From positions 86,170-150,169 of the forward strand of contig NZ_RYYV01000012.1 of the NCBI RefSeq assembly GCF_003977665.1: a DNA stretch of 64,000 nt, given 5' to 3'. Below the pieces are notes generated by a model. The model was not told the origin of the DNA, made no database searches, and saw only the letters and a list, made by a program, of their open reading frames with translations. A program made the position numbers and the translations under genes. Of this stretch, positions 54,553-62,987 are shown piece by piece (positions within the stretch are counted from its first letter, which is position 1; every line of letters starts with the position of its first letter). Source of the DNA: Dyella choica. GTDB taxonomy: Bacteria > Pseudomonadota > Gammaproteobacteria > Xanthomonadales > Rhodanobacteraceae.

Positions 54553-55926
54553 CTACTGCACCACCACGTAATTCAATCCTTCATCCGTCGACACCAGCAG
54601 CACCAGCTGACGAGGACGAGCCGCAGCAAGCCCCTGCAGGTCCCGCAGGCTGGTGATGCGGCGATTGCCGATGCCGACGATCACATCGCCGGTGGAAAGC
54701 CCGGCCTGTGCGGCGCGGCTGTTGGGACTCACAGCGGATAACGTCACGCCTGCCACGCCCTGGCTGGCCTGCTCGTCGCTCAGTTCGCTGAACGTCACGC
54801 CGGTGAGGCGCGGATCGAGCTTGGCACCGTCCAGCGTGGCGAGCTTTTGCGGCGTCAGCTGCGCGGTGAGCTTGCGTGGCGTGCCGTTGCGCAGGGCGGT
54901 CAAGTTCACCGTGCTGTCGGCGGGCAACAGGCCCAGCGTGTTGTTGAGCTGGTCGGAGTTCCGCAGCGATTGGCCGTTCACCGCCGTGATCACGTCGCCC
55001 ACTTCCAGCCCGGCGCGATCCGCCGCCGAACCCGGCAGAACGCGCGTCACCACCGCGCCCTCATTGCTCTTCAGGCTCAGCATGCGCGCGATATTCGGCG
55101 TGATGTCCTGGGTTTGCGCGCCCAGGCTGCCGCGGTTCACCTTGCCGTGGGCAATCAGCTGCTGCATTACCTCGGTGGCGATATCGGTGGGAATCGCGAA
55201 GCCGATGCCGATGTTGCCGCCCGAGGGCGACAAGATCATGGTGTTGATGCCTATCAGCTCGCCGCGCAGATTCACCAGTGCGCCGCCTGAATTGCCGGGA
55301 TTGATCGAGGCGTCGGTCTGGATGAAATTCTGGAAGCTGGAGCCGCCGAGGCCCGAGCGGCGCAGCGCCGATACGATGCCCGAGGTCACCGTCTGGCCAA
55401 GGCCGAACGGGTCGCCCACCGCCACCACGAAGTCACCCACGCGCAGTGCCGACGAATCCGCGATCGGCAGCGCTTGCAGCTTGTCCGCGTTGATCTTGAC
55501 CACGGCCACATCGGTGCCCGGATCATTGCCCACCAGCGTGCCCTTGAAATTACGTCCGTCCTGCAGCGTCACCATGATGTCGTCCGCGCCGCCCACGACA
55601 TGGTTGTTGGTGAGGATGTAGCCCTTCGCCGCATCCACGATCACGCCCGAGCCCAGGCTCTGCTCCACTTTTTCGCGCGGCACGCCTTGCATGCCGAAAA
55701 ACTCGCGGAACACCGGATCGTTGAAGAACGGATTGCTCACCCGCACCCGTGTCTTGGTGGAAATGTTCACCACGGCCGGGGTCACCTTCTCCAGCATCGG
55801 CGCCAGCGAAGGCAGGGGTTGGCCGTTGACTGCCGGGGGCATTCCGGCGTGGGCGTGCATCGGCAGCACGGCGAGCGATGCGGCGGCAAAGAGGGCAGTG
55901 AAACTGCGGAGCAGACGCGCTTGCAT
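54553..55926 (-). CDS. DegQ/MucD-type periplasmic serine protease (Do family)
   Basis: The 457-residue HtrA protease has a signal peptide (residues 1-27, ending AHAHAG), a trypsin-like domain with the triad in YILTNNHVVGG (His), GTDVAVVKI (Asp) and NPGNSGGALV (Ser), and two PDZ domains (about 270-355 and 375-455). It degrades or refolds damaged envelope proteins. The ATG at 55926 has an ideal AGGAG site; the longer open frame upstream is not family-like. No regulator genes (rseA, mucA type) adjoin it, so degP, degQ or mucD cannot be told apart. Confidence 0.93.
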   Translation of the reverse strand: MQARLLRSFTALFAAASLAVLPMHAHAGMPPAVNGQPLPSLAPMLEKVTPAVVNISTKTRVRVSNPFFNDPVFREFFGMQGVPREKVEQSLGSGVIVDAAKGYILTNNHVVGGADDIMVTLQDGRNFKGTLVGNDPGTDVAVVKINADKLQALPIADSSALRVGDFVVAVGDPFGLGQTVTSGIVSALRRSGLGGSSFQNFIQTDASINPGNSGGALVNLRGELIGINTMILSPSGGNIGIGFAIPTDIATEVMQQLIAHGKVNRGSLGAQTQDITPNIARMLSLKSNEGAVVTRVLPGSAADRAGLEVGDVITAVNGQSLRNSDQLNNTLGLLPADSTVNLTALRNGTPRKLTAQLTPQKLATLDGAKLDPRLTGVTFSELSDEQASQGVAGVTLSAVSPNSRAAQAGLSTGDVIVGIGNRRITSLRDLQGLAAARPRQLVLLVSTDEGLNYVVVQ

Positions 55927-56403
55927 GAAGTCTCCTGGTGCGAAGAAAAACTGCTGATTCGACTGGGCGCGGCACGGGCGGTTCCCAAGCATGCACCGTG
56001 CCTTCGCTGCGTGCACAAATGCTAAATGAACAGCGTGCCATCCATCTGGGCATGCGTTGTAAGGCTTTCCTGATCGCGAGCCGGTATTTCGGGCGAATAT
56101 TTTCAGCCAATTGCCTCGCATGTGGCCTGTGAGCCCTTTACTTCCATCCGGCGCGGGCGTAACGTTCGCCCGTCGCAACCACAACATCTTGTGTGCAGCA
56201 ATCCGTGTGTTACCCAAGTGCTGGGGCGGCGAATCGAGTCAGGAGGGGGCTGTAGCTGATCGCGAAAGAGCCGGGCCCGACCTTCATGCGCGGGGCATGA
56301 ATCGGGTACGACGGGGTCGTTTTCCCGGCGACTGATGTCACTTACACCTATAAGACTAGAAACCAACGGGGCCGCAAGGCCATGCCAGGAGGTCAGGAAG
56401 CCA
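55927..56403. other. Divergent intergenic region with structured nrdJa leader
   Basis: The 477 bases between the protease and nrdJa hold no plausible gene. The right part (56270-56403) is rich in short hairpins described separately. A classical adenosylcobalamin riboswitch would need a B12 box (GCCACTG); it was not found. CTATAAGACT at 56348 could be a -10-like element but lacks a clear -35. Confidence 0.45.
56276..56323 (+). promoter_or_regulatory. Tandem hairpins in the nrdJa leader (candidate attenuator)
   Basis: Hairpin 1 is CCCGA-cc-TTCATGC-gcggg-GCATGAA-TCGGG (56276-56306), 12 pairs with a two-base bulge. Hairpin 2 is ACGAC-ggg-GTCGT (56308-56320), followed by TTT so that the run is four T, terminator-like but short. 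A third stem, GGCC-gcaa-GGCC, with a GNRA loop sits at 56370-56381 just before the ribosome site. No known riboswitch class was matched by eye. Confidence 0.4.
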
Positions 56404-58548
56404 ATGAGCATCCTGCGTGCAACAAACACCGGCCGCGATGCCGCCATTCCGCTGCAGAGCGCATCGCAGGACATCTGGGACAAGAAGTACCGTCTGCGCG
56501 CCAAGAACGGCGAACCGGTGGACGTCGCCATCGACGACACCTGGAAGCGCGTCGCGCGCGCGTTGTCCGAAGTGGAAGCCACGCCGGAGTTGCGCGAGCA
56601 CTGGCACGAGCGTTTCCTGTGGGCGTTGCGCCGCGGAGCCATTCCTGCCGGCCGCATCACCTCCAATGCCGGCGCGCTGGAACACAAGCCCGCCACCTCC
56701 ACCATCAACTGCACCGTGTCCGGCACCATCCGCGATTCGATGGACGACATCCTGCAGAAGGTGCACGAGGCGGGGCTTACGTTAAAAGCGGGCTGCGGCA
56801 TCGGCTATGAATTCAGCACGCTGCGTCCGCGTGGCGCATATGTGTCGGGTGCGGGCGCGTACACCAGCGGCCCGCTGTCCTTCATGGATATCTACGACAA
56901 GATGTGCTTCACCGTGTCTTCCGCCGGCGGTCGCCGCGGTGCACAAATGGGCACGTTCGACGTCAGCCATCCGGACGTCAAGGAGTTCATCCGCGCCAAG
57001 CGCGAGAACGGTCGTTTGCGCCAGTTCAATCTGTCGCTGCTGATTACCGACGGCTTCATGCAGGCGGTGGAGCACGACCAGGACTGGCCCATGGTCTTCC
57101 CGGTGCACGTGAAAGAGCAGGACGACATCGACCTTGATGACGCCAGCAAAGTCGTGTGGCGCGAATGGCCCACCAGTGAGAACTACGTCGTGCGCGACGA
57201 CGGCCTGGTCGCCTGCAAGATCTACGGGCACATCCGTGCGCGTCATCTGTGGGACATGATCATGGTCTCCACCTACGACTACGCGGAGCCCGGGTTCATC
57301 CTCATCGACAAGGTGAACGAGATGAACAACAACTGGTGGTGCGAGCAGATTCGCGCTACCAACCCGTGCGGCGAACAACCATTGCCGCCTTACGGCTCTT
57401 GCTTGCTCGGCTCGGTCAACCTCACCACCTTCGTGCGCGATCCCTTCGGCCCCAAGGCCCGCTTCGACTGGGACGAATACCGCGAAGTGGTAAAGATCTT
57501 CACCCGCATGCTCGACAACGTGGTGGAGATCAACGGCCTGCCGCTGGAACAGCAGCGCGACGAGATCCTGTCCAAGCGCCGCCACGGCATGGGCTTCCTT
57601 GGCTTGGGCAGCACGCTCACCATGCTGAAGCTGCGTTACGGCAGCGCCGATGCGGTTGCCTTCACCGAAGACGTGTCGCGCGAAATGGCCGTGGCCGGTT
57701 GGGAGGTGGCGCTGGACCTGGCCAGGGAGAAAGGCCCGGCACCGGTGCTCGCCAAGAACTACACCGTCACCGGTGACATGCTGCGCAAGCGTCCGGAGAT
57801 GGCCGCCGACGGCTACAAGGCGGGCGACCTGATTCCCGGCCGCGTGCTGCACGCCAGGTACAGCCGCTACATGCAGCGCATCGCCGAGGTAGCGCCGCAT
57901 CTGGTCAAGGAATTGGCCGAAACGGGCGCGCGCTTCACCCACCACAGCTCCATCGCGCCGACCGGCACCATCTCGCTGTCGCTGGCCAACAACGCCAGCA
58001 ACGGCATCGAGCCCAGTTTTGCCCATCACTATTCGCGCAACGTGATCCGCGAGGGCCGCAAGACCAAGGAGAAGGTGGAGGTCTATAGCTTCGAGCTGCT
58101 GGCCTATCGCGCACTCATCAATGCCGATGCCATGCCGTTCAGCGACGACCCCAAGGCCAAGCTGCCTGAGTACTTCGTCGCGGCCGACGACATCAGCCCG
58201 AAGGAGCACGTGGATATCCAGGCCGCCGCGCAGCTGTGGGTGGATTCGTCCATCTCCAAGACCGCGAACGTCCCCACCGACTACCCCTACGAAGACTTCA
58301 AAGACATCTACTTCTACGCCTATAAACAGGGCCTCAAGGGCTGTACCACGTTCCGCTTCAACCCCGCTGCATTCCAGGGCGTGCTGGTCAAGGAAGCCGA
58401 CCTGGAGAACACCCTCTACCGCTTCGAATTGGAGGACGGTAGTGTTGTGGAACTGAAAGGCAACGAAGAAGTGGAGTACGACGGAGAGACACACACCGCC
58501 GCCAATTTGTTCGATGCTTTGAAGGAAGGCTATTACGGAAAGTTTTAG
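56404..58548 (+). CDS. nrdJ: Adenosylcobalamin-dependent ribonucleotide reductase, catalytic subunit NrdJa
   Basis: The 714-residue class II reductase has the 10-stranded barrel motifs TINCTVSGTIRDSM (redox Cys), the B12-dependent NrdJ region GLTLKAGCGIGYEFSTLRPR, FTVSSAGGRRGAQMGTF, the active-site loop NPCGEQPLPPYGSCLLGS (radical Cys and Glu) and IAPTGTISLSLANNASNGIE. It makes dNDPs or dNTPs without oxygen dependence. It ends without the Cys-rich tail found in single-chain NrdJ; that tail is on NrdJb at 59294, as in the split NrdJab enzyme of pseudomonads. Start ATG 56404 with GGAGGTCAGGAAG before it. Confidence 0.94.
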   Translation: MSILRATNTGRDAAIPLQSASQDIWDKKYRLRAKNGEPVDVAIDDTWKRVARALSEVEATPELREHWHERFLWALRRGAIPAGRITSNAGALEHKPATSTINCTVSGTIRDSMDDILQKVHEAGLTLKAGCGIGYEFSTLRPRGAYVSGAGAYTSGPLSFMDIYDKMCFTVSSAGGRRGAQMGTFDVSHPDVKEFIRAKRENGRLRQFNLSLLITDGFMQAVEHDQDWPMVFPVHVKEQDDIDLDDASKVVWREWPTSENYVVRDDGLVACKIYGHIRARHLWDMIMVSTYDYAEPGFILIDKVNEMNNNWWCEQIRATNPCGEQPLPPYGSCLLGSVNLTTFVRDPFGPKARFDWDEYREVVKIFTRMLDNVVEINGLPLEQQRDEILSKRRHGMGFLGLGSTLTMLKLRYGSADAVAFTEDVSREMAVAGWEVALDLAREKGPAPVLAKNYTVTGDMLRKRPEMAADGYKAGDLIPGRVLHARYSRYMQRIAEVAPHLVKELAETGARFTHHSSIAPTGTISLSLANNASNGIEPSFAHHYSRNVIREGRKTKEKVEVYSFELLAYRALINADAMPFSDDPKAKLPEYFVAADDISPKEHVDIQAAAQLWVDSSISKTANVPTDYPYEDFKDIYFYAYKQGLKGCTTFRFNPAAFQGVLVKEADLENTLYRFELEDGSVVELKGNEEVEYDGETHTAANLFDALKEGYYGKF

Positions 58549-58644
58549 TAGTGGCACGCAACGCGAAATCGCGCTACGTTTCCGCACACCGTAAGCAAGC
58601 CTGTAGAAGTTTCCATAACAAACGTACCGGAGGGGAATACCCGC

Positions 58645-59112
58645 ATGTCCATCGATACCGAGTTCGAAGTACACAACGACGACCTGCTCACGCCGGCTGC
58701 CCCGGTAGCTGAAGAGCCCGCACCGGCAGCCGCGCCGAAGAAGGCCCGTCGCAAGAAGGCAGCCAAGAAAGCCGCTCCGGCCAAGAAGGGCGCCGCCAAG
58801 AAAGCGGTGAAGAAGGCCGCCAAGAAGGGTGCAGCGAAGAAGGCCGCCAAGAAGGGCGCTGCCAAGAAGGCTGCGAAGAAAGGCGCCGCCAAGAAAGCCA
58901 GCAAGAAGGCCGCCAAGAAAGGCGCGGCCCGCAAGGCTGCAAAGAAGGTCAGCAGCAAGAAGACGGCCCGCAAGGCCGCATCGAAGAAGACAGCCAAGAA
59001 GGCTGCTAGCAAGAAAACCGCCAAGAAGACGGTAAAGAGGTCCACTGCCAGCAAGAAGGCCGGTCGTAAGGCGACCAAGAAAACCGCCAAGAAGGCCGCC
59101 CGCAAGAAGTAA
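58645..59112 (+). CDS. Histone H1-like Lys/Ala-rich DNA-binding protein
   Basis: The 155-residue protein has an acidic N-terminus (MSIDTEFEVHNDDLLTPAAP, then Glu/Pro) and a long basic region of repeated AAKKGAAKK and SKKTARKAA units, almost only Lys, Ala, Gly, Ser and Thr. This is the H1-tail / AlgP-like composition of bacterial nucleoid proteins. It would bind DNA non-specifically. A strong GGAGGGG ribosome site precedes it. Its place between the two reductase genes, followed by its own terminator, is unusual. The DNA repeats make its length prone to change between strains. Confidence 0.88.
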   Translation: MSIDTEFEVHNDDLLTPAAPVAEEPAPAAAPKKARRKKAAKKAAPAKKGAAKKAVKKAAKKGAAKKAAKKGAAKKAAKKGAAKKASKKAAKKGAARKAAKKVSSKKTARKAASKKTAKKAASKKTAKKTVKRSTASKKAGRKATKKTAKKAARKK

Positions 59113-59120
59113 GCAAACCG

Positions 59121-59158
59121 AAATCCGGCCCGGCGCGAGTCGGGCCGGATTTCTTTTT
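59121..59158 (+). terminator. Rho-independent terminator after the histone-like gene
   Basis: AAATCCGGCCCG-gcgcgagt-CGGGCCGGATTT is followed by CTTTTT. The 12-bp perfect stem would separate nrdJa and the histone gene from nrdJb unless read-through or another promoter operates. Confidence 0.93.
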
Positions 59159-59293
59159 AAGACCCGGATTTTTCCCCTCTCCGCCCTAAGGAGGGGTTGA
59201 GGTGGGTCCAGTCTCGCCGTAGCGCTTCTAAAGCCGCTCGCGAACCCCATCTTTAGTATTAGCGCCACCCCATACCAACCAGGAAGCACCGGC

Positions 59294-60028
59294 ATGACGA
59301 TCAAGATCGAGAAGAAGATCAAGGGCTACGAGGTCGTCAAACCTGAAGACAAGGCCGCGCCCGCCGTGCAGGCCACCACCGAGCAGCCGAAAGAGGCGCC
59401 GATGGCGGAAGTCATCCAGATGCACGAAAGCCTGGAGCGCCCCGAGGCCCTGATCGGCTCCACCTTCAAGATCAAGTCCCCGCTGTTCGAGCACGCCCTG
59501 TACGTCACCATCAACGACATCGTGCTCAACGCCGGCACCCCCTACGAGCAGCGCCGCCCCTTCGAGATCTTCATCAACTCGAAGAACATGGACCACTTCC
59601 AGTGGATCGTGGCCCTCACCCGAATTCTCTCCGCCGTGTTCCGCAAGGGCGGCGACGTGACCTTCATCGTGGAAGAGCTCAAGGCCGTGTTCGACCCCCG
59701 CGGCGGCTACTTCAAGGCCGGCGGCGTCTACATGCCCAGCATCGTCGCAGAGATCGGCGCGGTGATCGAGCAGCACATGAAGAACATCGGCCTCATCCAC
59801 GACCCCGAGATGAGCGACGCCCAGCGCGCCCTGATCGCCGAGAAGCGTGCCGCCTACGAGAACGCCGCTCAAAAAAAAACTGAGCTGAGCCCCACCGACG
59901 CCGACACCAACGACTCGGCCGGCTTTCCGCCGGGGGCCACCTTGTGTGCGAAGTGCAATACCAAGGCGCTGGTGTTGATGGATGGGTGCCAGACGTGCCT
60001 TAACTGCGGATATAGCAAGTGCGGTTGA
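59294..60028 (+). CDS. nrdJ: Ribonucleotide reductase accessory subunit NrdJb (TSCPD domain, Cys-rich tail)
   Basis: The 244-residue protein begins MTIKIEKKIKGYEVV, has a TSCPD domain (about 45-150, LYVTINDIVLNAGTPYEQRR, EIFINSKNMDHFQWIVALTR) and a C-terminal ribbon with six Cys (LCAKCNTKALVLMDGCQTCL then NCGYSKCG), the tail normally fused to NrdJ, carrying the CxxC pair that re-reduces the active site. It should work with NrdJa at 56404. An A9 run at 59871-59879 lies between domain and ribbon; one-base slips there end translation at once. A terminator lies between it and the histone gene. Confidence 0.85.
   Translation: MTIKIEKKIKGYEVVKPEDKAAPAVQATTEQPKEAPMAEVIQMHESLERPEALIGSTFKIKSPLFEHALYVTINDIVLNAGTPYEQRRPFEIFINSKNMDHFQWIVALTRILSAVFRKGGDVTFIVEELKAVFDPRGGYFKAGGVYMPSIVAEIGAVIEQHMKNIGLIHDPEMSDAQRALIAEKRAAYENAAQKKTELSPTDADTNDSAGFPPGATLCAKCNTKALVLMDGCQTCLNCGYSKCG
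59871..59879 (+). other. A9 slippery tract inside nrdJb
   Basis: Nine A residues follow a C in codons CAA-AAA-AAA-ACT. Loss of one A gives CTG-AGC-TGA and gain of one gives AAC-TGA, so either slip truncates the protein just after the TSCPD domain and a short linker, removing the Cys ribbon. Confidence 0.7.
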
Positions 60029-60074
60029 GCCGGGTCGAGATGGTTCTTTGTAATTAGTTCATATCATTGAGGCT

Positions 60075-61043
60075 GTGCCGGAATGGATTACCGTGCCAAA
60101 TAAGCCGTTAACCGAAGAGCAAAAGGTTCGCCTGGCTGTATTGGAGCCAAGATTGCGCGCATGCGTACGGACCGCGGATTTGCGGCTTGCAAAGGAAGTT
60201 GCCGCGGAAATTCAACTGCTGCTCAGGCCTTCAGGACACGAAACTAGGCTCCTCAAGGCAAAAAACTGGCTTTATGAAACCGCCTTGGAAGCAAATAGTC
60301 TTGAATTTGCCAAAATGGGATTTCTTGGAACAATTAAAAAGAGTTCTACTAAAACTAGGTTGCATTTAGAAGCGGTGGCTCTTTTGGCAGTCTGCCACCT
60401 GCGTGAAGGGAATTTAGAGGGTGCACGCCCGTTAATCGAAAATGCAATTAGATATATAAATAATATAAAGTCCGATGCTCGAAGGCGACAATTCCATAAA
60501 AGATTGCTTGGTCGCCTAGAAGAAGAGGGAATACTTGCTGGGCTTATTGATAAAACTAAGCCTCCTTTATCGATTGACAAAGTTAGCGAGGAGACTCTTC
60601 GGTTAGTTCGAATTGAAACTGCGGAGGAAATACTGACGGAATTGGCGAAATCACTTCCTCCGAAATCGCTAAATCTGTTGGGTGAGATTCGCGACGTCTA
60701 TGTTTTAGGATTGCCGGCGCCAGAGCGTAAATTCCTGCCACCGCCCGTTGTGGAAGAGAAAGAGGAATTGGGGAAAAGAGCTTCGATGGCGTTAAAGCGT
60801 GTGGCCTGGAGAGCCCTTTGCAGCCCTAATAGCGAGATATATAAAGCTTGGAGTGATGGTCTGAGCGTGGTTTATGATAAAAAATATATAACTGCAGCTA
60901 TAGTTACCGCGTTTCAATCTATCAGTATTTGTATAACGATGTTAGCCGCAAGTGCGGCTGCACTCGCCATTAAGCTTGGTGCGCAGACGTTTTGCGAAAT
61001 ATTTGCGCCGGCCTCTGTCATGATTGATGCGGCTGAAGACTAA
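60075..61043 (+). CDS. Orphan AT-rich gene: helical protein with C-terminal membrane segment
   Basis: The 322-residue product is not recognised. Residues 1-160 are helical with TPR-like spacing (LHLEAVALLAVCHLREGNLE, GARPLIENAIRYINNI), 160-215 amphipathic, then a Pro-rich hinge (LPAPERKFLPPPVVEEKEEL) and a hydrophobic stretch at about 268-300 (AIVTAFQSISICITMLAASA) that could insert in a membrane. The DNA is visibly AT-richer than flanking genes, with ATA, AAA and TTA codons that are rare elsewhere in the window, suggesting recent acquisition. GTG start at 60075 with GAGG upstream. No enzymatic motif is visible. Confidence 0.6.
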   Translation: MPEWITVPNKPLTEEQKVRLAVLEPRLRACVRTADLRLAKEVAAEIQLLLRPSGHETRLLKAKNWLYETALEANSLEFAKMGFLGTIKKSSTKTRLHLEAVALLAVCHLREGNLEGARPLIENAIRYINNIKSDARRRQFHKRLLGRLEEEGILAGLIDKTKPPLSIDKVSEETLRLVRIETAEEILTELAKSLPPKSLNLLGEIRDVYVLGLPAPERKFLPPPVVEEKEELGKRASMALKRVAWRALCSPNSEIYKAWSDGLSVVYDKKYITAAIVTAFQSISICITMLAASAAALAIKLGAQTFCEIFAPASVMIDAAED

Positions 61044-61059
61044 ATAGATGGCAAAGCGC

Positions 61060-61124
61060 GTAGGCTGGGATGACAATCCCAGCATTGCATGCCTGAAAGT
61101 AGTTGGATTGTCATTCCAGTCAAC
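61060..61124. repeat. Degenerate REP-like dimer
   Basis: It begins GTAGGCTGGGATGACAATCC exactly like the 7277 copy, but the right half (AGTTGGATTGTCATTCCAGT) is diverged. It lies 17 bases behind the AT-rich gene. The rest of the gap to 61335 shows no gene. Confidence 0.7.
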
Positions 61125-61335
61125 TGATCGGAATTGTGCAAGGGGCGCACCGCAAATAAGCGATTTCAGGTTAAGTTATTGCACTGATCTTGTTGTTAAT
61201 TTCAGTTTCCACTTCGCTGTTTTAGTCGACCTCGTGGTACAGTGGGGCGACGAAGTTTGGCGCAGAAGGCGCCAGTGATCGGCCAGCTAAAGAAGTACCC
61301 CGGGAAAAGTGTACCTACACAACTGGAGGTAACGT

Positions 61336-61740
61336 ATGCGCCGTTTCAGAGTCATCCATGTTTTGGGGATAGTGCTTTCTTTGCCGCTGTTGGTCTCCAG
61401 TCCTGTCCGTGCGAACGATACGGGTCAAACGATTGAGCGGAAAACTTACAGCACCCTTGGTTTGAGAAGCTGCAGCAAATGGCTTCAAGATGAAAGAAGT
61501 GCAAAAAACCTCGCGCAAAACGGTCTTAACGCGCTGAATTTCATCGGCGATCAGAGTTGGTTGGCGGGATTCATCAGCGGCTTCAATGTGGCCATAACCG
61601 ACCGACAGGATCTGCTGTCAGCAATGGATCTTCAAACCGCATCAGATTGGGTCAGCGTGTATTGCTCAAAAAATAAAAGTGCCAATGTTCCAGACGCCGT
61701 AGTGGCTCTTTTTGTTGAGATCGCGAAAAACAATAAGTGA
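61336..61740 (+). CDS. Small secreted protein of unknown function
   Basis: The 134-residue protein has a signal peptide (MRRFRVIHVLGIVLSLPLLVSSPVRA) and a compact mature domain with two Cys (SCSKW and VYCSKN) likely to form a disulfide. SWLAGFISGFN followed by ASDWVSVYCSKNKSANVPDA resembles a loose family of small periplasmic proteins that includes Rap1a/Tai-type immunity proteins, but the match is by eye and no effector gene adjoins. CTGGAGG precedes the ATG at ideal distance. Next gene 54 bases on. Confidence 0.65.
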   Translation: MRRFRVIHVLGIVLSLPLLVSSPVRANDTGQTIERKTYSTLGLRSCSKWLQDERSAKNLAQNGLNALNFIGDQSWLAGFISGFNVAITDRQDLLSAMDLQTASDWVSVYCSKNKSANVPDAVVALFVEIAKNNK

Positions 61741-61794
61741 TTCGTTTGTGCGTGAAGAAAGAGTGGTTAGGGGTAAGGGGTTTCAGGGGGAGTT

Positions 61795-62484
61795 ATGGAA
61801 AACGAGTTCGTGCGGCGTTTCGCTGAGATGTCGGATGATGAGTTGCAGAAATATGCCGTTCGGGCGCAACTCGACGAAAATGCACGCGTTCTTCTGACTG
61901 CGGAGTTGAGTCGGAGAGGCTTGCTTCTCCCAGAAGCGAGCCATGTACCCAGCACGGGGAGCGCAGGCGACGCAAATTCCATGGGCTATCGGCAGGTGAT
62001 ACGCGGCCTTTCGCCTTTGAATGCGCAAATCCTGCTTGGCCGCTTGCAGGCCGAAGGCGTTGATGCGTATTTGTCCGGGGCGAATGTCACCCAAATCAAT
62101 CCCTTGTGGTTCTATGCCCTGGGTGGCGTTCGACTCTTTGTGCACCGGGAACATCTCGCTATAGCTTTCGATGTCATCGATGCCACCTGGAAGGGAGACT
62201 ACGAAGTAGGGGTGGCGGAGGAGCAGGATGCGCCGGGCAGGGATCGCATCGAGAGCAAACGCCAAGCTGGATGGATGTGCGTGCTGTCCGTTGCCATGGT
62301 GATGGGTGGAATATCGCTCGCGGCGCTCTGGTGGCCATCGTATGCGTCGCCTTCCTACTCAATGACATCCGGATCGCCCTCCGATCTCCTCGCGAGAGGG
62401 ATGGCGAGTACCTTTCTCGTAACCTATGCCGGGTTCTGGTTGCTCTTTGTCGAATGCGCTGTTCGGCGTCAGAAGCGACCGTAA
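61795..62484 (+). CDS. DUF2007-like protein with two C-terminal membrane helices
   Basis: In the 229-residue protein, residues 1-45 are helical (FAEMSDDELQKYAVRAQLDE). Residues 65-125 resemble the DUF2007 / putative signal-transducing fold (AQILLGRLQAEGVDAYLSGA, then GGVRLFVHREHLAIAFDVID). Two hydrophobic helices follow (about 152-173 and 200-222). DUF2007 proteins are small and often near transport or signalling genes; the membrane extension is not typical. Preceded by GGGGGAG seven bases before the ATG. Confidence 0.65.
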   Translation: MENEFVRRFAEMSDDELQKYAVRAQLDENARVLLTAELSRRGLLLPEASHVPSTGSAGDANSMGYRQVIRGLSPLNAQILLGRLQAEGVDAYLSGANVTQINPLWFYALGGVRLFVHREHLAIAFDVIDATWKGDYEVGVAEEQDAPGRDRIESKRQAGWMCVLSVAMVMGGISLAALWWPSYASPSYSMTSGSPSDLLARGMASTFLVTYAGFWLLFVECAVRRQKRP

Positions 62485-62832
62485 ATTGCCCATTTTTTCT
62501 GCGGCATTAAGGGGCAGTGCGGGGGCGGCCGAGATTGTGGGGATTCGAGAGAAGTAGAGGAGCGATGAGCTGGTTCGACGGCTTTGGTGAATACCACCCA
62601 AGGGTGCGCCGCTATTCATCTGGCTGTGCGTTGCTGCAATAGTCGTAGATGAAATGGAAATGCCATCACAATGCTTCGCTGCCAAATGGGGCAGAGCGGT
62701 AGTCGTCAGAACATTCTGAATCCCACTAGCTGCAGCCGAGTACGCAGATCAGCAGCATGAGCCGTCACATCGCCATGCCTTGCATGCCGCCATAAGGAAA
62801 GTTCGACCTACCTGATTTTTCGGTATCGTCTG

Positions 62833-62854
62833 ATAGACACGCAAACGTGTCTAT
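62833..62854. repeat. Perfect short hairpin
   Basis: ATAGACACG-caaa-CGTGTCTAT, nine pairs with a four-base loop, without a T-tract. It resembles an operator or a small RNA stem rather than a terminator. Confidence 0.5.
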
Positions 62855-62987
62855 GCAAAGGTGCTGCACGTCGGGTGTGCCGATTGCAAACCGGAAGCCG
62901 CATCCGACGTAAGAGGTAAAGCGCGAACCGCATGAGGTGGTGCTCATACGGTCCGCTGGCCACCACCAACTTGAACGGAGTTGATCA

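Noticed and set aside
55927..56403. Adenosylcobalamin riboswitch upstream of the B12-dependent reductase
   Set aside because: The B12 box GCCACTG and the conserved core were not found on the coding strand, so the class is not supported; only generic hairpins are reported.
58645..59112. Repeats in the histone-like gene as a CRISPR or other array
   Set aside because: The repetition follows the Lys/Ala codon pattern of a protein, with no uniform repeat and spacer structure.
59172..59205. Second terminator or full CCCTCCCCT repeat before nrdJb
   Set aside because: CCCCTCTCC and GGAGGGG words are present but the pairing is poor; at most a decayed half-copy of the repeat at 54418.
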